Below are positions 18,639 through 28,704 of a stretch of 64,000 nt of DNA, one piece after another. A program made the position numbers and the translations under genes. Under the pieces are notes generated by a model that had not been told where the DNA came from, did not search any database, and was given only the letters and a program-made list of their open reading frames with translations. This DNA comes from Chlorobiaceae bacterium (GTDB lineage Bacteria; Bacteroidota; Chlorobiia; Chlorobiales; Chlorobiaceae), in the NCBI GenBank assembly GCA_012972835.1, contig JABDHK010000019.1, positions 62,001 to 126,000 of the forward strand. The letters are read 5' to 3'. Position 1 is the first letter of the stretch; every line of letters begins with the position of its first letter.

Positions 18639-19973
18639 ATGCCATTCATTGTCAATACCGCCACTGAAAGAGAGGAGATGCTCCGAGCAATTGGTGTAGG
18701 CTCCTTTGAGGAACTTATTGCCGATATTCCTGAAGAGATCCGCCTGAAAAAAGCGCTTGATGTTTTTCCGGCTCTCGATGAGCCTCAGGTACGGAAACTG
18801 CTTGAGGGCCTTGCTTCAGCTAACCGGAGCACCTCCGATTATGTCAGCTTTCTCGGGGGAGGCGCCTATGACCATTTTATCCCTGTTGCCATAAAGACCA
18901 TTGCTTCCCGCAGTGAGTTCTACACGGCATATACGCCCTACCAGGCGGAGGTATCTCAGGGTACCCTGCAGGCGATTTATGAGTACCAGAGTCTTATATG
19001 CCGTCTTTACGAGATGGATGTAACCAACGCATCAATGTATGACGGGGCTACAGCTCTCGCCGAAGCGGTCTTGATGGCTATGAATGTTACAGGCCGTGCC
19101 CAGGTTGTGGTAGCCGGAAAGCTTCATCCCTACAACAGTTCTGTGCTGAAAACCTATCTTGAGGCATCTGACCATAACGCCGTTATACAGAATGTGCTTG
19201 AAGATGGTATCGGCAGTATCTCGGCATTGAAGGGGATAGTCACAGGAAACGTGGCCGCTGTTGTTGTTCAGCAGCCAAATTTTTACGGTTGTCTCGAAGA
19301 GGTTGAGGCGATACGCGATATTGCCCATGCAAATGGTGCACTCTTTATTGTTTCCGCCGATCCACTTTCTCTCGGCGTTCTTGCTGCTCCGGGAAGTTAC
19401 GGGGCTGATATAGCCGTTGGTGAAGGTCAGCCTCTCGGTAATCCCCAGAATTTTGGTGGTCCATACCTTGGAATATTTACGGTAAAACAGCCGCTTGTCC
19501 GCAAGATTCCCGGTCGTCTGGTTGGAATGACCAAAGACAAAGATGGCGAGGAGGGATTTATTCTTACCCTCCAGACTCGCGAGCAACATATCCGTCGGGA
19601 AAAAGCTACCTCGAACATCTGCAGTAATCAGGCACTCAACGCCCTTCAGGCAGCAGTCTATCTGTCACTGCTTGGCAGAGAGGGAATTAGGGATGTAGCA
19701 GCACAATCAGCACAGAAGGCGCACTACCTGGCTGGAAAAATTGCCGGAATCCCCGGATTTTCCCTGAAGTACACTTCGCCTTTTTTCCGTGAATTTGTTG
19801 TGGAGACTCCTATTCCAGCCTCTGCAGTGATTGAACAGATGCTGGAACACAAGGTATTTGCCGGTTACGATCTTGCTGTGCACAATGAAACCGGGCTGCT
19901 GATTGCTGTCACTGAAAAGCGGACACAAGCGGAACTCGACAGTTTTGCTAAAAACCTTGGGACTCTCAAATAA
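18639..19973 (+). CDS. gcvPA: Glycine dehydrogenase (decarboxylating) subunit 1
   Basis: A 444-residue protein corresponding to the N-terminal half of P protein, as in organisms with a two-subunit GcvP. It carries typical stretches such as [13 protein letters not shown] and [15 protein letters not shown]. The PLP-lysine resides on the other subunit (gcvPB), which is not in this window, nor is gcvT. The last 8 bp overlap the 3' end of the converging dapA gene. Confidence 0.93.
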   Translation: MPFIVNTATEREEMLRAIGVGSFEELIADIPEEIRLKKALDVFPALDEPQVRKLLEGLASANRSTSDYVSFLGGGAYDHFIPVAIKTIASRSEFYTAYTPYQAEVSQGTLQAIYEYQSLICRLYEMDVTNASMYDGATALAEAVLMAMNVTGRAQVVVAGKLHPYNSSVLKTYLEASDHNAVIQNVLEDGIGSISALKGIVTGNVAAVVVQQPNFYGCLEEVEAIRDIAHANGALFIVSADPLSLGVLAAPGSYGADIAVGEGQPLGNPQNFGGPYLGIFTVKQPLVRKIPGRLVGMTKDKDGEEGFILTLQTREQHIRREKATSNICSNQALNALQAAVYLSLLGREGIRDVAAQSAQKAHYLAGKIAGIPGFSLKYTSPFFREFVVETPIPASAVIEQMLEHKVFAGYDLAVHNETGLLIAVTEKRTQAELDSFAKNLGTLK

Positions 19974-20856
19974 GCCCCAGGGTTTCCAACTCCTTGTCAA
20001 GACGAGCTTTATTTTCTGCCGAAAGAGGTACAAGAGGTAGCCGGTAATTTTCCTCGATCATGCCCATCCGTGAAAGAGCGTATTTTACTGGTACCGGATT
20101 GCTTTCGATAAAGTTCAGTTTGAACAGAGTGCGGTAGGTGCGGTTTATCGACCGTGCCTCTGCAAGATCTCCCCGCTTGACCGCCTCAACCAGCCCTTTT
20201 ACCTGAGAGGGTACCTCGTTTGCCGCAACTGAAATAACCCCGTCACCACCCATAGCCATGAAGGGCAGAATCAGCGAATCTTCGCCGGTCAGCACCGAAA
20301 AATTTTTCGGACGCTCTTCAAGTAGTTCAGCGATTTGCGTGAAGTTGTCTGTCGCTTCCTTTACTGCGGCAATGTTTTCAAAATCACGGGCAAGCCGGAG
20401 AATTGTTGACGCGGCAACATTGCACCCGGTTCTTCCCGGGACATTGTAGATAATAATCGGTACCGGTACAGCTTCAGCAATATGGCGGTAGTGCTGGTAG
20501 ATTCCCTCCTGCGAAGGTTTGTTGTAGTAGGGCGCAACGGAAAGAAGAGCTGAAGCTCCTGCTTTTACAGCGTTCATGGCAAGCTCAACGGCATGTGCAG
20601 TTGAGTTGGTACCGGCACCTGCAGCAATCATGATCTTTCCGTCAGCCTCATCCTTGACTGTGCGGATGATCTCAAACTGTTCTTCACCTGAAAGTGTTGG
20701 CGACTCACCCGTTGAGCCGCAGGGTATGATGATATCGGTTCCTGCTGCAATATGAAACTGCACCAGTCGCCGTAAAGCATCGGTATCAATGGATCTGTCC
20801 TGCCTGAAAGGCGTTACCAGTGCAACGGCAGATCCTGAAATGTATCGTATGGACAT
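19966..20856 (-). CDS. dapA: 4-hydroxy-tetrahydrodipicolinate synthase
   Basis: A 296-residue TIM-barrel aldolase. Schiff-base Lys166 lies in AAVKEATDN, Tyr137 in YNVPGRTG, and the substrate-binding PCGSTGES at 45-52. It condenses pyruvate with aspartate semialdehyde, committing to lysine and diaminopimelate (peptidoglycan) synthesis. It stands alone and overlaps gcvPA tail to tail. Confidence 0.95.
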   Translation of the reverse strand: MSIRYISGSAVALVTPFRQDRSIDTDALRRLVQFHIAAGTDIIIPCGSTGESPTLSGEEQFEIIRTVKDEADGKIMIAAGAGTNSTAHAVELAMNAVKAGASALLSVAPYYNKPSQEGIYQHYRHIAEAVPVPIIIYNVPGRTGCNVAASTILRLARDFENIAAVKEATDNFTQIAELLEERPKNFSVLTGEDSLILPFMAMGGDGVISVAANEVPSQVKGLVEAVKRGDLAEARSINRTYRTLFKLNFIESNPVPVKYALSRMGMIEENYRLPLVPLSAENKARLDKELETLGLI

Positions 20857-21255
20857 ACTTGTTTATCCCTTGTTATTGGAAATCGTTCTCTGAGTTGCCC
20901 CACTAAGGGCACCCTGTCATGTTGATTGGATAACATACCAAGCTTGAAGATACAAAAAGAGACAAACTTTAACTCAACAGGCATTTGAATGATTGCTTTG
21001 TGTTTTTCCACCCATAGCAATGGATACATTCAGGTCAGACAACTCCCTTATGCCATTTGCGTCTCTTTTGTCCTTTCAATAAGAAGAGGCGAGGGCTGCC
21101 ACTTCCAGTCAAGCTTTTTCGAACACTCAGAAATATCCTCTTTAAGGCCCTCTTGAATTGATTCGCGCATGACCGGAAGGGAAACAAGATGCAAAATCAA
21201 TATATTGATTGTCAAAGGGGATCAATCGTTAATTGGGGAAGAGAACCACAAAAGC
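20857..21255. other. Intergenic region dapA-mntA with a 9-bp-period repeat and a tiny open frame
   Basis: No convincing gene. A 40-codon frame on the - strand (21048-21170) has no family I recognise; its C-terminus is made of the 9-bp repeat GTCTCTTTT/GTCCTTTCA at 21061-21078 that also occurs twice more in the window. The mntA frame stays open upstream to 21169 but that part has no family resemblance. Confidence 0.4.
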
Positions 21256-21654
21256 ATGGTGACAGAAAGTATCGACAAGCAGATCAGGCAAGTGCTTGAA
21301 CGGCACAACGCCATTCGTCTGGCGCTGTTGTTTGGGTCACTGGTCAAAGGTAGTGCTCATCATGACAGTGATCTCGATCTGGCAGTCGGTGCCGATCATC
21401 CGCTCGACGTTCATGAAACAATTGAACTTATTTCAGACCTTGCAAAAGCAATAGGACGCCCTGTGGATTTGATTGACTTGTCAATCGTTGGAGAACCCTT
21501 GCTAGGACAGATCATCGCAGGAGGAAGGCGAATCGTCGGCAGCAATACGCTTTTCGCTGAGTTGGTGCTCAAACATCTTTATAACCAGGAGGATTTTGTG
21601 CCTTATCAGAGAAGAATTCTGAAGGAAAGGAGGATAGCATGGATTGGGTGTTAA
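21256..21654 (+). CDS. mntA: MntA-type nucleotidyltransferase antitoxin
   Basis: A 132-residue minimal nucleotidyltransferase. The motif GS-x10-D-x-D is complete: LFGSLVKGSAHHDSDLDLAV with Gly27-Ser28, Asp39 and Asp41. MntA proteins of this kind inactivate the paired HepT by adding AMP units to a Tyr. ATG 21256, with GGGGAAGAG upstream, is preferred over the longer frame from 21169 because the extension has no family resemblance. It overlaps hepT by 16 bp. Confidence 0.8.
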   Translation: MVTESIDKQIRQVLERHNAIRLALLFGSLVKGSAHHDSDLDLAVGADHPLDVHETIELISDLAKAIGRPVDLIDLSIVGEPLLGQIIAGGRRIVGSNTLFAELVLKHLYNQEDFVPYQRRILKERRIAWIGC

Positions 21655-22058
21655 TTGAACAGAAACTTGAGTCTTTGCGTCGATCAATACTCAGGGTTAA
21701 AGAGAAATGTCCCAAAAACGCCGATGCACTTGGCAACGATTACGATGCTCAGGATATTCTCTCCCTCAACCTCACTCGGGCGGTTCAAATGTGTGTGGAT
21801 ATTGGAACACACCTTGTTGCAGATAGTGAGTTCCCCCCTCCTGCTACCATGGGAAAAACGTTCGATATTTTATGTGAAGCTGGAATAATTAGCGAAAATT
21901 TGGCAGGTCGCATGAAAAAGGCGGTCGGATTTCGTAACCTTGCAGTTCATAACTATGAGTCCATCAACTGGGCAATTGTTTTTTCTATCGCAACGGCACA
22001 CCTTCAGGATTTTGAAGAGTTCGCTCAAACCGTGGCACGACTGAACGATAATCGCTGA
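21639..22058 (+). CDS. hepT: HepT-type (HEPN domain) toxin RNase
   Basis: A 139-residue helical HEPN protein with the signature R-x4-H-x-Y (Arg99, His104, Tyr106 in RNLAVHNYE): Arg and His form the RNase site and Tyr is the residue adenylylated by MntA. The start lies inside the mntA end, so the pair is translationally coupled, as in characterised HepT/MntA systems. The location between unrelated housekeeping genes fits an accessory module. Confidence 0.82.
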   Translation: MDWVLIEQKLESLRRSILRVKEKCPKNADALGNDYDAQDILSLNLTRAVQMCVDIGTHLVADSEFPPPATMGKTFDILCEAGIISENLAGRMKKAVGFRNLAVHNYESINWAIVFSIATAHLQDFEEFAQTVARLNDNR

Positions 22059-22254
22059 TATCTGAAGCAATTCCTGCATGAGCCAAAACATGGGCATGTC
22101 AGTGATAGTTCTATGGCACCCATTCGTTACTTTCCCTTTCCCCAAAAGAATACACTGCCATGGGCAACTACCGTTGGTCTACCGAATCAGTAGCCAGAGA
22201 CCGGTTGTTCTTGGAATATCTGGGAGTGGTCTCCTAATAGTGTACGCTTTATCT

Positions 22255-23961
22255 CTAAACAGATTCAGCGGCAGCCACAAGCTCTGCAGCCAGATTGAGT
22301 GAAGATGTTGAAATTTCTTTTCCGCTGATGAGCCGGGCAATGGCCTCCAGACGGCTTTCATGGTCAAGAGCAGTTACTTCGGTTACAGTTCTGTCGTGCT
22401 GCATGGACTTTTGAACCTGGATGTGCAGATTGGCCATGGCGGCGATTTGCGGGAGGTGGGTGATGGCTATGATTTGATGCAGGCGTGAAAGCTTTTTCAG
22501 GCTCTTGCCGACCGCTTCGGCGACTCGGCCGCTGATACCGGTATCAATTTCATCAAAAATAAGGATCGGGAGCTTGTCTGATCCGGCCAGTGCGCTTTTC
22601 ATGGCGAGCATGATCCTTGAAATTTCACCACCGGAGGCCACCTTCACAAGTGGTCTTGGTTTTTCACCGGGATTGGCTGAAATAAGGAATTCAATCCTAT
22701 CGTAACCGGTGCTGAATGCAGCAAAATGAGTTCCTTCAATTTCGATTTCCCCGTCACTCAGTGCCTCATGCGATATGCTGACAATAAAGGTGGCATTTGG
22801 TATGCCGAGTTCTGCCAACTGCTCCTGAATGATGGTTTCAAGGCGGTGTGCAGCTTGCTGCCGTTTTACTGAAAGGGTTCCGGCAACTGTTGAAAGTTCT
22901 TTTTTCTGCAGGGTGATTTGTTGCTCGATAAGGTTGATCTCCTCTTCAAGGTTCTCCTCAAGGGCAATCTTTTCATCAAGCTCATTTTGCAGCTCAATCA
23001 GCCCGGAGAGAGTGCGTCCATACTTTTTGCAGATGCGCTGAAGCTTGAGCTGGCGTTCGCGCAGTGAGTCAAGTCTGTCGGGGTTAAAATCAATTTCTGA
23101 GCGGTAGCTGCGGGTGAAGCGTGCAAGTTCATCAATAATACTTTTGGCCGTACGGGTCTCCTCAAGATGGATCTCAAAGCGTTTGTCAATGCCGGCAAGT
23201 TTTTCAAGGATTTGGACTCCTGAAGCTATTGAGGAATAAATAGAGTGCTCGCTGTCGTAGAGCAGTTCGCTCAGATCAGTGCTGAGAGTGAAAAGGGTTT
23301 CGGCATTTTCAAGCAGTGTTATTTCGGTCTCGATACTCTCGTTCTCGCTGCTTTTCAGGTCAAGAGCGTTGAGCTCGTTCAGTTGAAAGTCAACCATCTC
23401 TTTTTTGTCGTGGATCTCTGTTGCCTCTTTTTTAAGCTTGCCCAGTTGATGCTGCACTGCCTGAAGCGCTGAAAGGGCTGCTTTGTATGCGGTCAGTTCG
23501 GGTGCGCAGAAGGCGAAATCATCAAGCATGGTTTCATGCGTTTCGGCATTCAGCAGCAACTGGTGTTCATGCTGGCCGTGCAGGTCAATGAGTACATCTC
23601 CAACCTGTTTAAGGAGTGCTACCGTGCTCGGTGTATCGTTGATGAAGCAGCGGGACTGGCCGCCCGTTGAGAGCTCCCTGCGGAGAATGATTTCGGCTGT
23701 TGTTTCTATCTCTGCTGAATGCAGAAGGGTATTGATCTTTTTCGAGCGAACCTCTTTGAATACCGCTTCGATGACCGCTTTGGTTGTGCCCGATCGTACC
23801 AGATCGCTGCTTGCACGGTCACCAAGTACCAGACTCAGTGCTCCAATAAGAATGGATTTACCGGCACCGGTCTCTCCGGTAATAATGGTTAATCCCGGCG
23901 TGAACTCAATGGTTAACTCCTGGATCAGTGCGTAATTTTTGATATAAAGGCTGAAAAGCAT
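22255..23961 (-). CDS. recN: DNA repair protein RecN
   Basis: A 568-residue SMC-like ATPase with Walker A GETGAGKS (29-36), a central coiled coil with a hinge-like middle, then ABC signature and Walker B near the C-terminus (VASGGEISRIMLAMK; LIFDEIDTGISGRVAE). It acts in double-strand break repair. The 195 bp between hepT and this gene's end hold no recognisable gene. Confidence 0.93.
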   Translation of the reverse strand: MLFSLYIKNYALIQELTIEFTPGLTIITGETGAGKSILIGALSLVLGDRASSDLVRSGTTKAVIEAVFKEVRSKKINTLLHSAEIETTAEIILRRELSTGGQSRCFINDTPSTVALLKQVGDVLIDLHGQHEHQLLLNAETHETMLDDFAFCAPELTAYKAALSALQAVQHQLGKLKKEATEIHDKKEMVDFQLNELNALDLKSSENESIETEITLLENAETLFTLSTDLSELLYDSEHSIYSSIASGVQILEKLAGIDKRFEIHLEETRTAKSIIDELARFTRSYRSEIDFNPDRLDSLRERQLKLQRICKKYGRTLSGLIELQNELDEKIALEENLEEEINLIEQQITLQKKELSTVAGTLSVKRQQAAHRLETIIQEQLAELGIPNATFIVSISHEALSDGEIEIEGTHFAAFSTGYDRIEFLISANPGEKPRPLVKVASGGEISRIMLAMKSALAGSDKLPILIFDEIDTGISGRVAEAVGKSLKKLSRLHQIIAITHLPQIAAMANLHIQVQKSMQHDRTVTEVTALDHESRLEAIARLISGKEISTSSLNLAAELVAAAESV

Positions 23962-23991
23962 GGCCGGGCATCTTGGTGTTGTTGCGTCTGC

Positions 23992-24630
23992 TCAATATCG
24001 CGCAAGAATTGTTTCTCCGGCGCGGGTTATCTGGCCTGGTTGAACTACTACTGAAACTGAAGAAGGAAAGATGAGATCGACCCTCGAACCGAACTTGATC
24101 ATACCAAACCTTTCGCCCGCCTTGACCGTTTCACCGCTCTGAAGTTTACAGACGATTCTTCTTGCTAAAAAACCGGATACCTGATTGAAGAACAGCTCTA
24201 TCTCTCCGTTGTCAATGCCGATCTCCATTCTCTCATTGCTCTCCATGCTTCGGGCGTCGAACGCCATCAGAAATTGACCTGGAGAGTAGCGCAGATGAAT
24301 AACTTTTCCGCTGAGCGGTATGCGGTTGACATGAACGTTGAATGGTGACATAAAGATACTGACCAGCGTCGAGGATTTGCCGAGAACGTTATGGTCATGC
24401 TGCTGCACAAGGAGGATTTTACCATCGGCAGGTGCCAGAATAGCGCGTGGTTCAGCGGGAATATTCCGTTTCGGGTCACGAAAAAAATAGAGGGTAAAGA
24501 GGATGGCGATACCTGCGGTAAGCAGGAGTGATATTCTGGCCCAGAGAGGGAAAAGCAGGGCGCCAGCGCCGATGAGAAAGCAGAGGAGAAAAATCTTTAT
24601 CATGGTGCTCTTGCCGTAGGGAGTAAACAT
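23992..24630 (-). CDS. psd: Phosphatidylserine decarboxylase proenzyme (short type)
   Basis: A 212-residue membrane-associated decarboxylase with two hydrophobic N-terminal helices (about 10-50). The autocleavage site is in MIKFGSRVDL, Gly181-Ser182, where Ser becomes the pyruvoyl group. FFRDPKRNIP and ILAPADGKI are family motifs. It converts phosphatidylserine to phosphatidylethanolamine. ATG 24630 is chosen because AAAAGAG stands directly upstream and the longer frame to 24723 adds no family sequence. It follows recN by 30 bp in the opposite reading order (psd is upstream of recN on the - strand). Confidence 0.88.
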   Translation of the reverse strand: MFTPYGKSTMIKIFLLCFLIGAGALLFPLWARISLLLTAGIAILFTLYFFRDPKRNIPAEPRAILAPADGKILLVQQHDHNVLGKSSTLVSIFMSPFNVHVNRIPLSGKVIHLRYSPGQFLMAFDARSMESNERMEIGIDNGEIELFFNQVSGFLARRIVCKLQSGETVKAGERFGMIKFGSRVDLIFPSSVSVVVQPGQITRAGETILARY

Positions 24631-24793
24631 CTCTTTTTGTCTATGATCGGTTATTTCATGATAACTCCCCCCATGATAATTATTTATCTTGTACCTGTAA
24701 AAAAAGGTGAAATATATTTTCATTTTTTTTGCAATCAGGGTCAGGATTAACTCATAATTTTTATTTCAAATAAGGTATGAGAGCGGTGAAAAG

Positions 24794-25774
24794 GTGAATA
24801 GCCTGGAAAAAAAGTTTCTTGAACAAGTCAGAACAAGGCTGCTGGTTGAAGATGGCGAGAGAGTTCTTGTTGCTGTTTCCGGAGGGCCTGACTCTATGGC
24901 CATGCTCTCACTCTTTTGTGCGGTACAGCCAGTGCTGCGCTGTGAGATTGCCGTGGCACACTGCAACTTTCAGCTTCGCGGCGATGAGAGTGATACTGAG
25001 GAGCGCTTTGTGCGCCTTCACTGCCTTTCGCTTGGTCTGGAGTGTTTTGTTGAGCAGTTTGACACTTTGCACTATTCCAGGGAGAGAAAGAGGTCTGTTG
25101 AGGAGAGCGCCAGAATTCTGCGGTACGCTTTTTTTGAGCGTGTGATGGAAGAGCATGGGTTTAGCAGGATTGCTACCGGCCACCATGTCAACGATAATGC
25201 CGAGACGATGCTCTTTAATCTTTTCAGGGGGGTCTCTCTAATGGGCTTGAAAGGTATCCGGGCCCGTCATGGTAAAATCATCAGACCGATGCTCCTCTTT
25301 CATAAAGCAGATATTATCGCATATCTGAAAGAAAAAGGCATTGCCAGCAGAACAGATGCGAGCAATCTGGTCAACGACTATGACCGGAATTTTATCAGAA
25401 ACCGTGTTATTCCGCTGATTGAGGAGCGCTTTCCTTATAAACTTATGCCATCGCTTCAGAGACTTTCGGAACAGGCGGGAGAGCTTGAAGAGTTTCTTGA
25501 GCTTTATTTTGAGAACCTTCTTGAGCGGGAGCCAGGGCTGACACTTACGGAGGGAAAGCTTGATGTCCATGCTTTGCAGCGGCTCATGATCTTTGAGCAG
25601 AAAGAGGTTTTCAAGAGGGCTTTACAGGATATGGATACTTCTGTTGATGCTCAGACCCTTCAGAAGCTTGTTGATCTATTAAATACACAGCCCGGAAAAA
25701 TGGTTATGGCCGGGCGGCAATTGCGGGTTCGCTGGAAAGGAGCATCGCTTTTATTTATGCGTGATACTCCTTGA
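24794..25774 (+). CDS. tilS: tRNA(Ile)-lysidine synthase
   Basis: A 326-residue N-type ATP pyrophosphatase with PP-loop SGGPDS at 29-34. Downstream are AHCNFQLRGDESD and the HHVNDNAETMLFNLFRG stretch characteristic of TilS. It modifies C34 of tRNA-Ile(CAU) to lysidine using ATP and lysine. Start codon GTG 24794; no ATG is suitably placed. The protein is shorter than E. coli TilS because the C-terminal domains are reduced, as in many phyla. Confidence 0.92.
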   Translation: MNSLEKKFLEQVRTRLLVEDGERVLVAVSGGPDSMAMLSLFCAVQPVLRCEIAVAHCNFQLRGDESDTEERFVRLHCLSLGLECFVEQFDTLHYSRERKRSVEESARILRYAFFERVMEEHGFSRIATGHHVNDNAETMLFNLFRGVSLMGLKGIRARHGKIIRPMLLFHKADIIAYLKEKGIASRTDASNLVNDYDRNFIRNRVIPLIEERFPYKLMPSLQRLSEQAGELEEFLELYFENLLEREPGLTLTEGKLDVHALQRLMIFEQKEVFKRALQDMDTSVDAQTLQKLVDLLNTQPGKMVMAGRQLRVRWKGASLLFMRDTP

Positions 25775-25785
25775 ACTATAGCTGG

Positions 25786-26820
25786 CTACCGGTTCTCTCT
25801 TGCATGTTGAAAGAGCTCAAGAGGGAGATTGGCGTGAATGATGACTGATTCAAGATTCTGCTCGATCTCGATTTTTTTAAGCAGTTGTTTTGTCTGTCCA
25901 GCTGTTCTGGTGCCCGACAGCTCTGAAAGTTTTACTGCGCCCCAGAGGAAAGTGGATGCGAAATAGGCTCCCCGCCTGGTTGAGTAGACCCATTCGCTTT
26001 GCCCCTCAATGCCATTGTTGAATTTAACAGAGAGTGCGAGGTTCTGGATACTGTTCAGGTTGCCAAGGGATTTAATATCCTGGTTTGCTGAAGTGAGACT
26101 TTGAAGAGCTCCTATGGTCCAGACTGCGGAGGGGAGTGCAAACCAGAGATCTGATTTGTAGACCGCTTTGTTGATCAGTGTTGTGGTAAGTGAGTCCCTC
26201 TGGTAAAAACTTCCTGTTGGTACAAGGAACTCTTGAAGCATTTTTCTGTTGTTTGCCAGTGCTATTTTGCGCGGGCTGAGTGTGCAGAGCCAGAGAGTGC
26301 GGTCGAGGGCGTAACATTGGTGGCCGCCAATGGTTTCAGTGGTTGTGCTGTGTGATTTAAGAAAGGATTCCGGGATTTTTTTTGAAAAAGGGCCCCATGC
26401 AATACCCAGAAAGTCCTGTTCTTTGTACCCATGGCGTTTAAAGCTGATCAGCAGGGTATCAATGTCGATTGCCGGGTTTATCTTTGCAGCTTTCATGAGG
26501 TAGTCAAGCTGACCTTTGGGCTGAAAGAGCGGGGCTTTTTTCAGGGAGTCTGGAATGATTTTCTGCCAGAGGCTGCTTTGGCGGATATCTTTAAGGCCAA
26601 TGTAGATCAGGGCATCTGATTTTCCAGGAATGTGATCAATAATTGTTTTAAGCTCAGGGGTGAGGGGTTCAGGCTGAAGACGTGGTTTAGGGTTGTTGAT
26701 CCAGAAAACAACAGCAAGAAAGCAGAGAAACGCAATAACACTTATTGACAAGAGGAGTCCTGCTCCTTTTTTCAGAGAACGTTTTTCGGGTGTTGCTTCA
26801 GGTTCTGGATTCCTTGGCAT
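25786..26820 (-). CDS. Conserved hypothetical protein with N-terminal membrane anchor
   Basis: 344 residues, family not recognised. A charged N-terminus (residues 1-19) is followed by a single hydrophobic helix (about 20-41) and a large domain that would lie outside the cytoplasm. A patch such as KSDALIYIGLKDIRQSSLW (71-89) recalls bacterial anchored proteins that begin with an 'ALAYVP'-like strand, but this is weak. It sits 11 bp upstream (in - strand order downstream) of rnhA and converges with tilS. Confidence 0.6.
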   Translation of the reverse strand: MPRNPEPEATPEKRSLKKGAGLLLSISVIAFLCFLAVVFWINNPKPRLQPEPLTPELKTIIDHIPGKSDALIYIGLKDIRQSSLWQKIIPDSLKKAPLFQPKGQLDYLMKAAKINPAIDIDTLLISFKRHGYKEQDFLGIAWGPFSKKIPESFLKSHSTTTETIGGHQCYALDRTLWLCTLSPRKIALANNRKMLQEFLVPTGSFYQRDSLTTTLINKAVYKSDLWFALPSAVWTIGALQSLTSANQDIKSLGNLNSIQNLALSVKFNNGIEGQSEWVYSTRRGAYFASTFLWGAVKLSELSGTRTAGQTKQLLKKIEIEQNLESVIIHANLPLELFQHARENR

Positions 26821-26831
26821 ACTGCAGCTGA

Positions 26832-27272
26832 TTAAGATTTGTTTTTAATTGCCTGACGGGCCAGCTCGTCACAGCGATTGTTGTAAGGGTTGTCGCTGTG
26901 GCCCTTAACTTTATGAAAGGTAACCTCCTGCACTCTAATTAACGTCAGGATTTTTTGCCAAAGGTCAATGTTTTCAACTTTTTTTTTTGCCGCTGTTTGC
27001 CAGTTGTTGGCTGTCCATCGTTTCAGCCACCCCTCATTGATGGCGTTGACCAGATAGCTTGAGTCGCTGTAGAGGTGAACCTCGCACGGCTCCTTGAGTG
27101 CTTCGAGCGCTTCTATGGCTGCGCTGAGTTCCATGCGGTTGTTGGTGGTAGCAGGTGAGTATCCTGAAATTTCACGGACGGACGAGCCGTACATCAGGAG
27201 TGCACCCCAGCCGCCTTTTCCGGGATTGCCACTGCAGGCACCGTCGGTGTATATGATTATCTTTTTTTTCAT
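26832..27272 (-). CDS. rnhA: Ribonuclease HI
   Basis: A 146-residue type-1 RNase H with all catalytic acids: Asp10 (YTDGAC), Glu48 (RMELSAA), Asp70 (YSDSSY), Asp135 (NRCDELA), plus His125 (KGHSDN). It removes RNA from RNA-DNA hybrids. ATG 27272 is taken as the start because the in-frame upstream ATG at 27290 would lie inside the hairpin that terminates rpmB. Confidence 0.95.
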   Translation of the reverse strand: MKKKIIIYTDGACSGNPGKGGWGALLMYGSSVREISGYSPATTNNRMELSAAIEALEALKEPCEVHLYSDSSYLVNAINEGWLKRWTANNWQTAAKKKVENIDLWQKILTLIRVQEVTFHKVKGHSDNPYNNRCDELARQAIKNKS

Positions 27273-27275
27273 CGA

Positions 27276-27306
27276 CAAAAAAAAGCTCAACCTTTGATGA
27301 TTGAGC
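27276..27306 (-). terminator. Rho-independent terminator of rpmB
   Basis: On the - strand a stem GCTCAA / TTGAGC with a 10-nt loop is followed by eight T's, ending only 4 bases before the rnhA start codon. Confidence 0.7.
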
Positions 27307-27343
27307 CTTTAAAAAAATAGTGAATAATCGTCTATGTCCGAGC

Positions 27344-27562
27344 TTATTTCAGCAGCTTGGCGAGTTCGGCGGTTCCGGTTTTTGCGATAATTTTCATGGC
27401 TTTAGCTGAAAGCTTAACCTTTACAAACCGCTTTTCCTCTTCGATCCAGATTCTTTTGGTATGGAGGTTCGGCTCAAAACGGGTACGGACATGGTTGTTC
27501 GCATGGGAAACCGTATTACCGTATTTTGGTCTTTTGCCGGTCAGAAAACAAACTTTAGACAT
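27344..27562 (-). CDS. rpmB: 50S ribosomal protein L28
   Basis: A 72-residue basic protein with the L28 beginning ([12 protein letters not shown]) and HANN/RRFEPNLH-type core ([18 protein letters not shown]). The Cys-free-zinc type is seen: only one Cys, so no zinc ribbon. Single gene with its own terminator. Confidence 0.96.
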   Translation of the reverse strand: MSKVCFLTGKRPKYGNTVSHANNHVRTRFEPNLHTKRIWIEEEKRFVKVKLSAKAMKIIAKTGTAELAKLLK

Positions 27563-27634
27563 GGTGCAATCAATTGGTGTTAAAAAAACGATTCGGAATA
27601 TAACAATAGTTTTGCAATCCCGAAACCTATTGTT

Positions 27635-28597
27635 TCAGGGCCTGATGCCGACAGCGCAAACCATCATGGATAAAACATAGAGCAGGGTGCCGAAAGCGTT
27701 GTACCAGACAGCTTTTTCCCTTGGGTTTGCAATCAGGATTTTCTGCATTGGAAGCTGGGCGACCAGCAGTATCAGGGCAATCACGGTTGCTGTCAGGGAT
27801 CCCTTGAGAAGCAGAATGGAGATTGCTGCAAGTTGAGCGACATCCATAACAACCGCAGCAAGGATAGCGGCTCTCTTTTCGCCAAGCTGTACAGGAATGG
27901 AGGCAACTTTGCGGATATTGTCTCCAACAACTGATTTAAAGTCGTTGAGTGTCATGATGCCGTGTGCACCAAGGGAGAAGATAATGGCAAGTGCAATGGT
28001 TTCACGCGAAGGAATCCCTTGCGTAATGGCAAAGCTACCCGTAAGCCATGCGACTCCTTCGTAAGCAAGCCCGACAATAAGGTTGCCGAACCAGCCGTTT
28101 CTTTTGGCCCTTATAGGTGGGCCTGAGTAAGCGTGCGACATGAGCACACCGACAAAAGCAATGACAACGACATAGGGGTGAATGGAGAGAGCGACAAGAA
28201 AACCTGTAACGATAAGAGCGAACGTAATAAGCCAGCTGGCAGATTTTGAAATTTTACCTGCCGGGATAGGACGATCTGGTTCATTGATGGCATCAACCTC
28301 CCGGTCAAAGTAGTCGTTCATCGTCTGCGACATGGCGCACATGAGAGGCCCGGCAAGGAGAACGCCTCGCAGAAGAATAGACCAGTTTGCAGCAATACCT
28401 TCGCCGGTTGATACCACACCACAGGCAAATGCCCACATGGGCGGGAACCATGTAACCGGCTTCATGAGCGGAATGATTGCGGAGGGCTCAATCCTGAATC
28501 CTGGCTTGTTGACGTTTTCCAGAGCCCTCTGGATTGCCTTTTGCCTGGAATCGCTCACTCCTGATGAGCGAAGCTTGTCGCTGATGCTTTGATGCAT
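27635..28597 (-). CDS. bchG: Bacteriochlorophyll a synthase (UbiA-type prenyltransferase)
   Basis: A 320-residue integral membrane prenyltransferase with about eight or nine spans. The first Asp motif NDYFDREVDA (94-103) is followed by the chlorophyll-synthase signature NEPDRPIPAGKI, with a second motif GAHGIMTLNDFKSV. The run WFPPMWAF and the ending WYNAFGTLLYVLSMMV closely resemble purple-bacterial BchG. It esterifies bacteriochlorophyllide a with the geranylgeranyl/phytyl tail in the membrane. ChlG and BchK are the paralogues to exclude; the resemblance is best to BchG. Confidence 0.85.
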   Translation of the reverse strand: MHQSISDKLRSSGVSDSRQKAIQRALENVNKPGFRIEPSAIIPLMKPVTWFPPMWAFACGVVSTGEGIAANWSILLRGVLLAGPLMCAMSQTMNDYFDREVDAINEPDRPIPAGKISKSASWLITFALIVTGFLVALSIHPYVVVIAFVGVLMSHAYSGPPIRAKRNGWFGNLIVGLAYEGVAWLTGSFAITQGIPSRETIALAIIFSLGAHGIMTLNDFKSVVGDNIRKVASIPVQLGEKRAAILAAVVMDVAQLAAISILLLKGSLTATVIALILLVAQLPMQKILIANPREKAVWYNAFGTLLYVLSMMVCAVGIRP

Positions 28598-28704
28598 TTC
28601 AGGGTTTAGCGTTTAGCGCGTCCGTTAATGGGTATAATGATTCTTGCTATGGCTTTAAAACAAGGCAGTTAGTATACAAGTTTTTTGGCAAAAAAGATAA
28701 GAAT

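Noticed and set aside
21048-21170. 40-codon - strand frame upstream of mntA
   Set aside because: Part of it is made of the 9-bp repeat, and no family is recognised.
22160-22254. Short frame MGNYRWSTESVARDRLF between hepT and recN
   Set aside because: Only about 25 codons, no ribosome site, no recognisable family.
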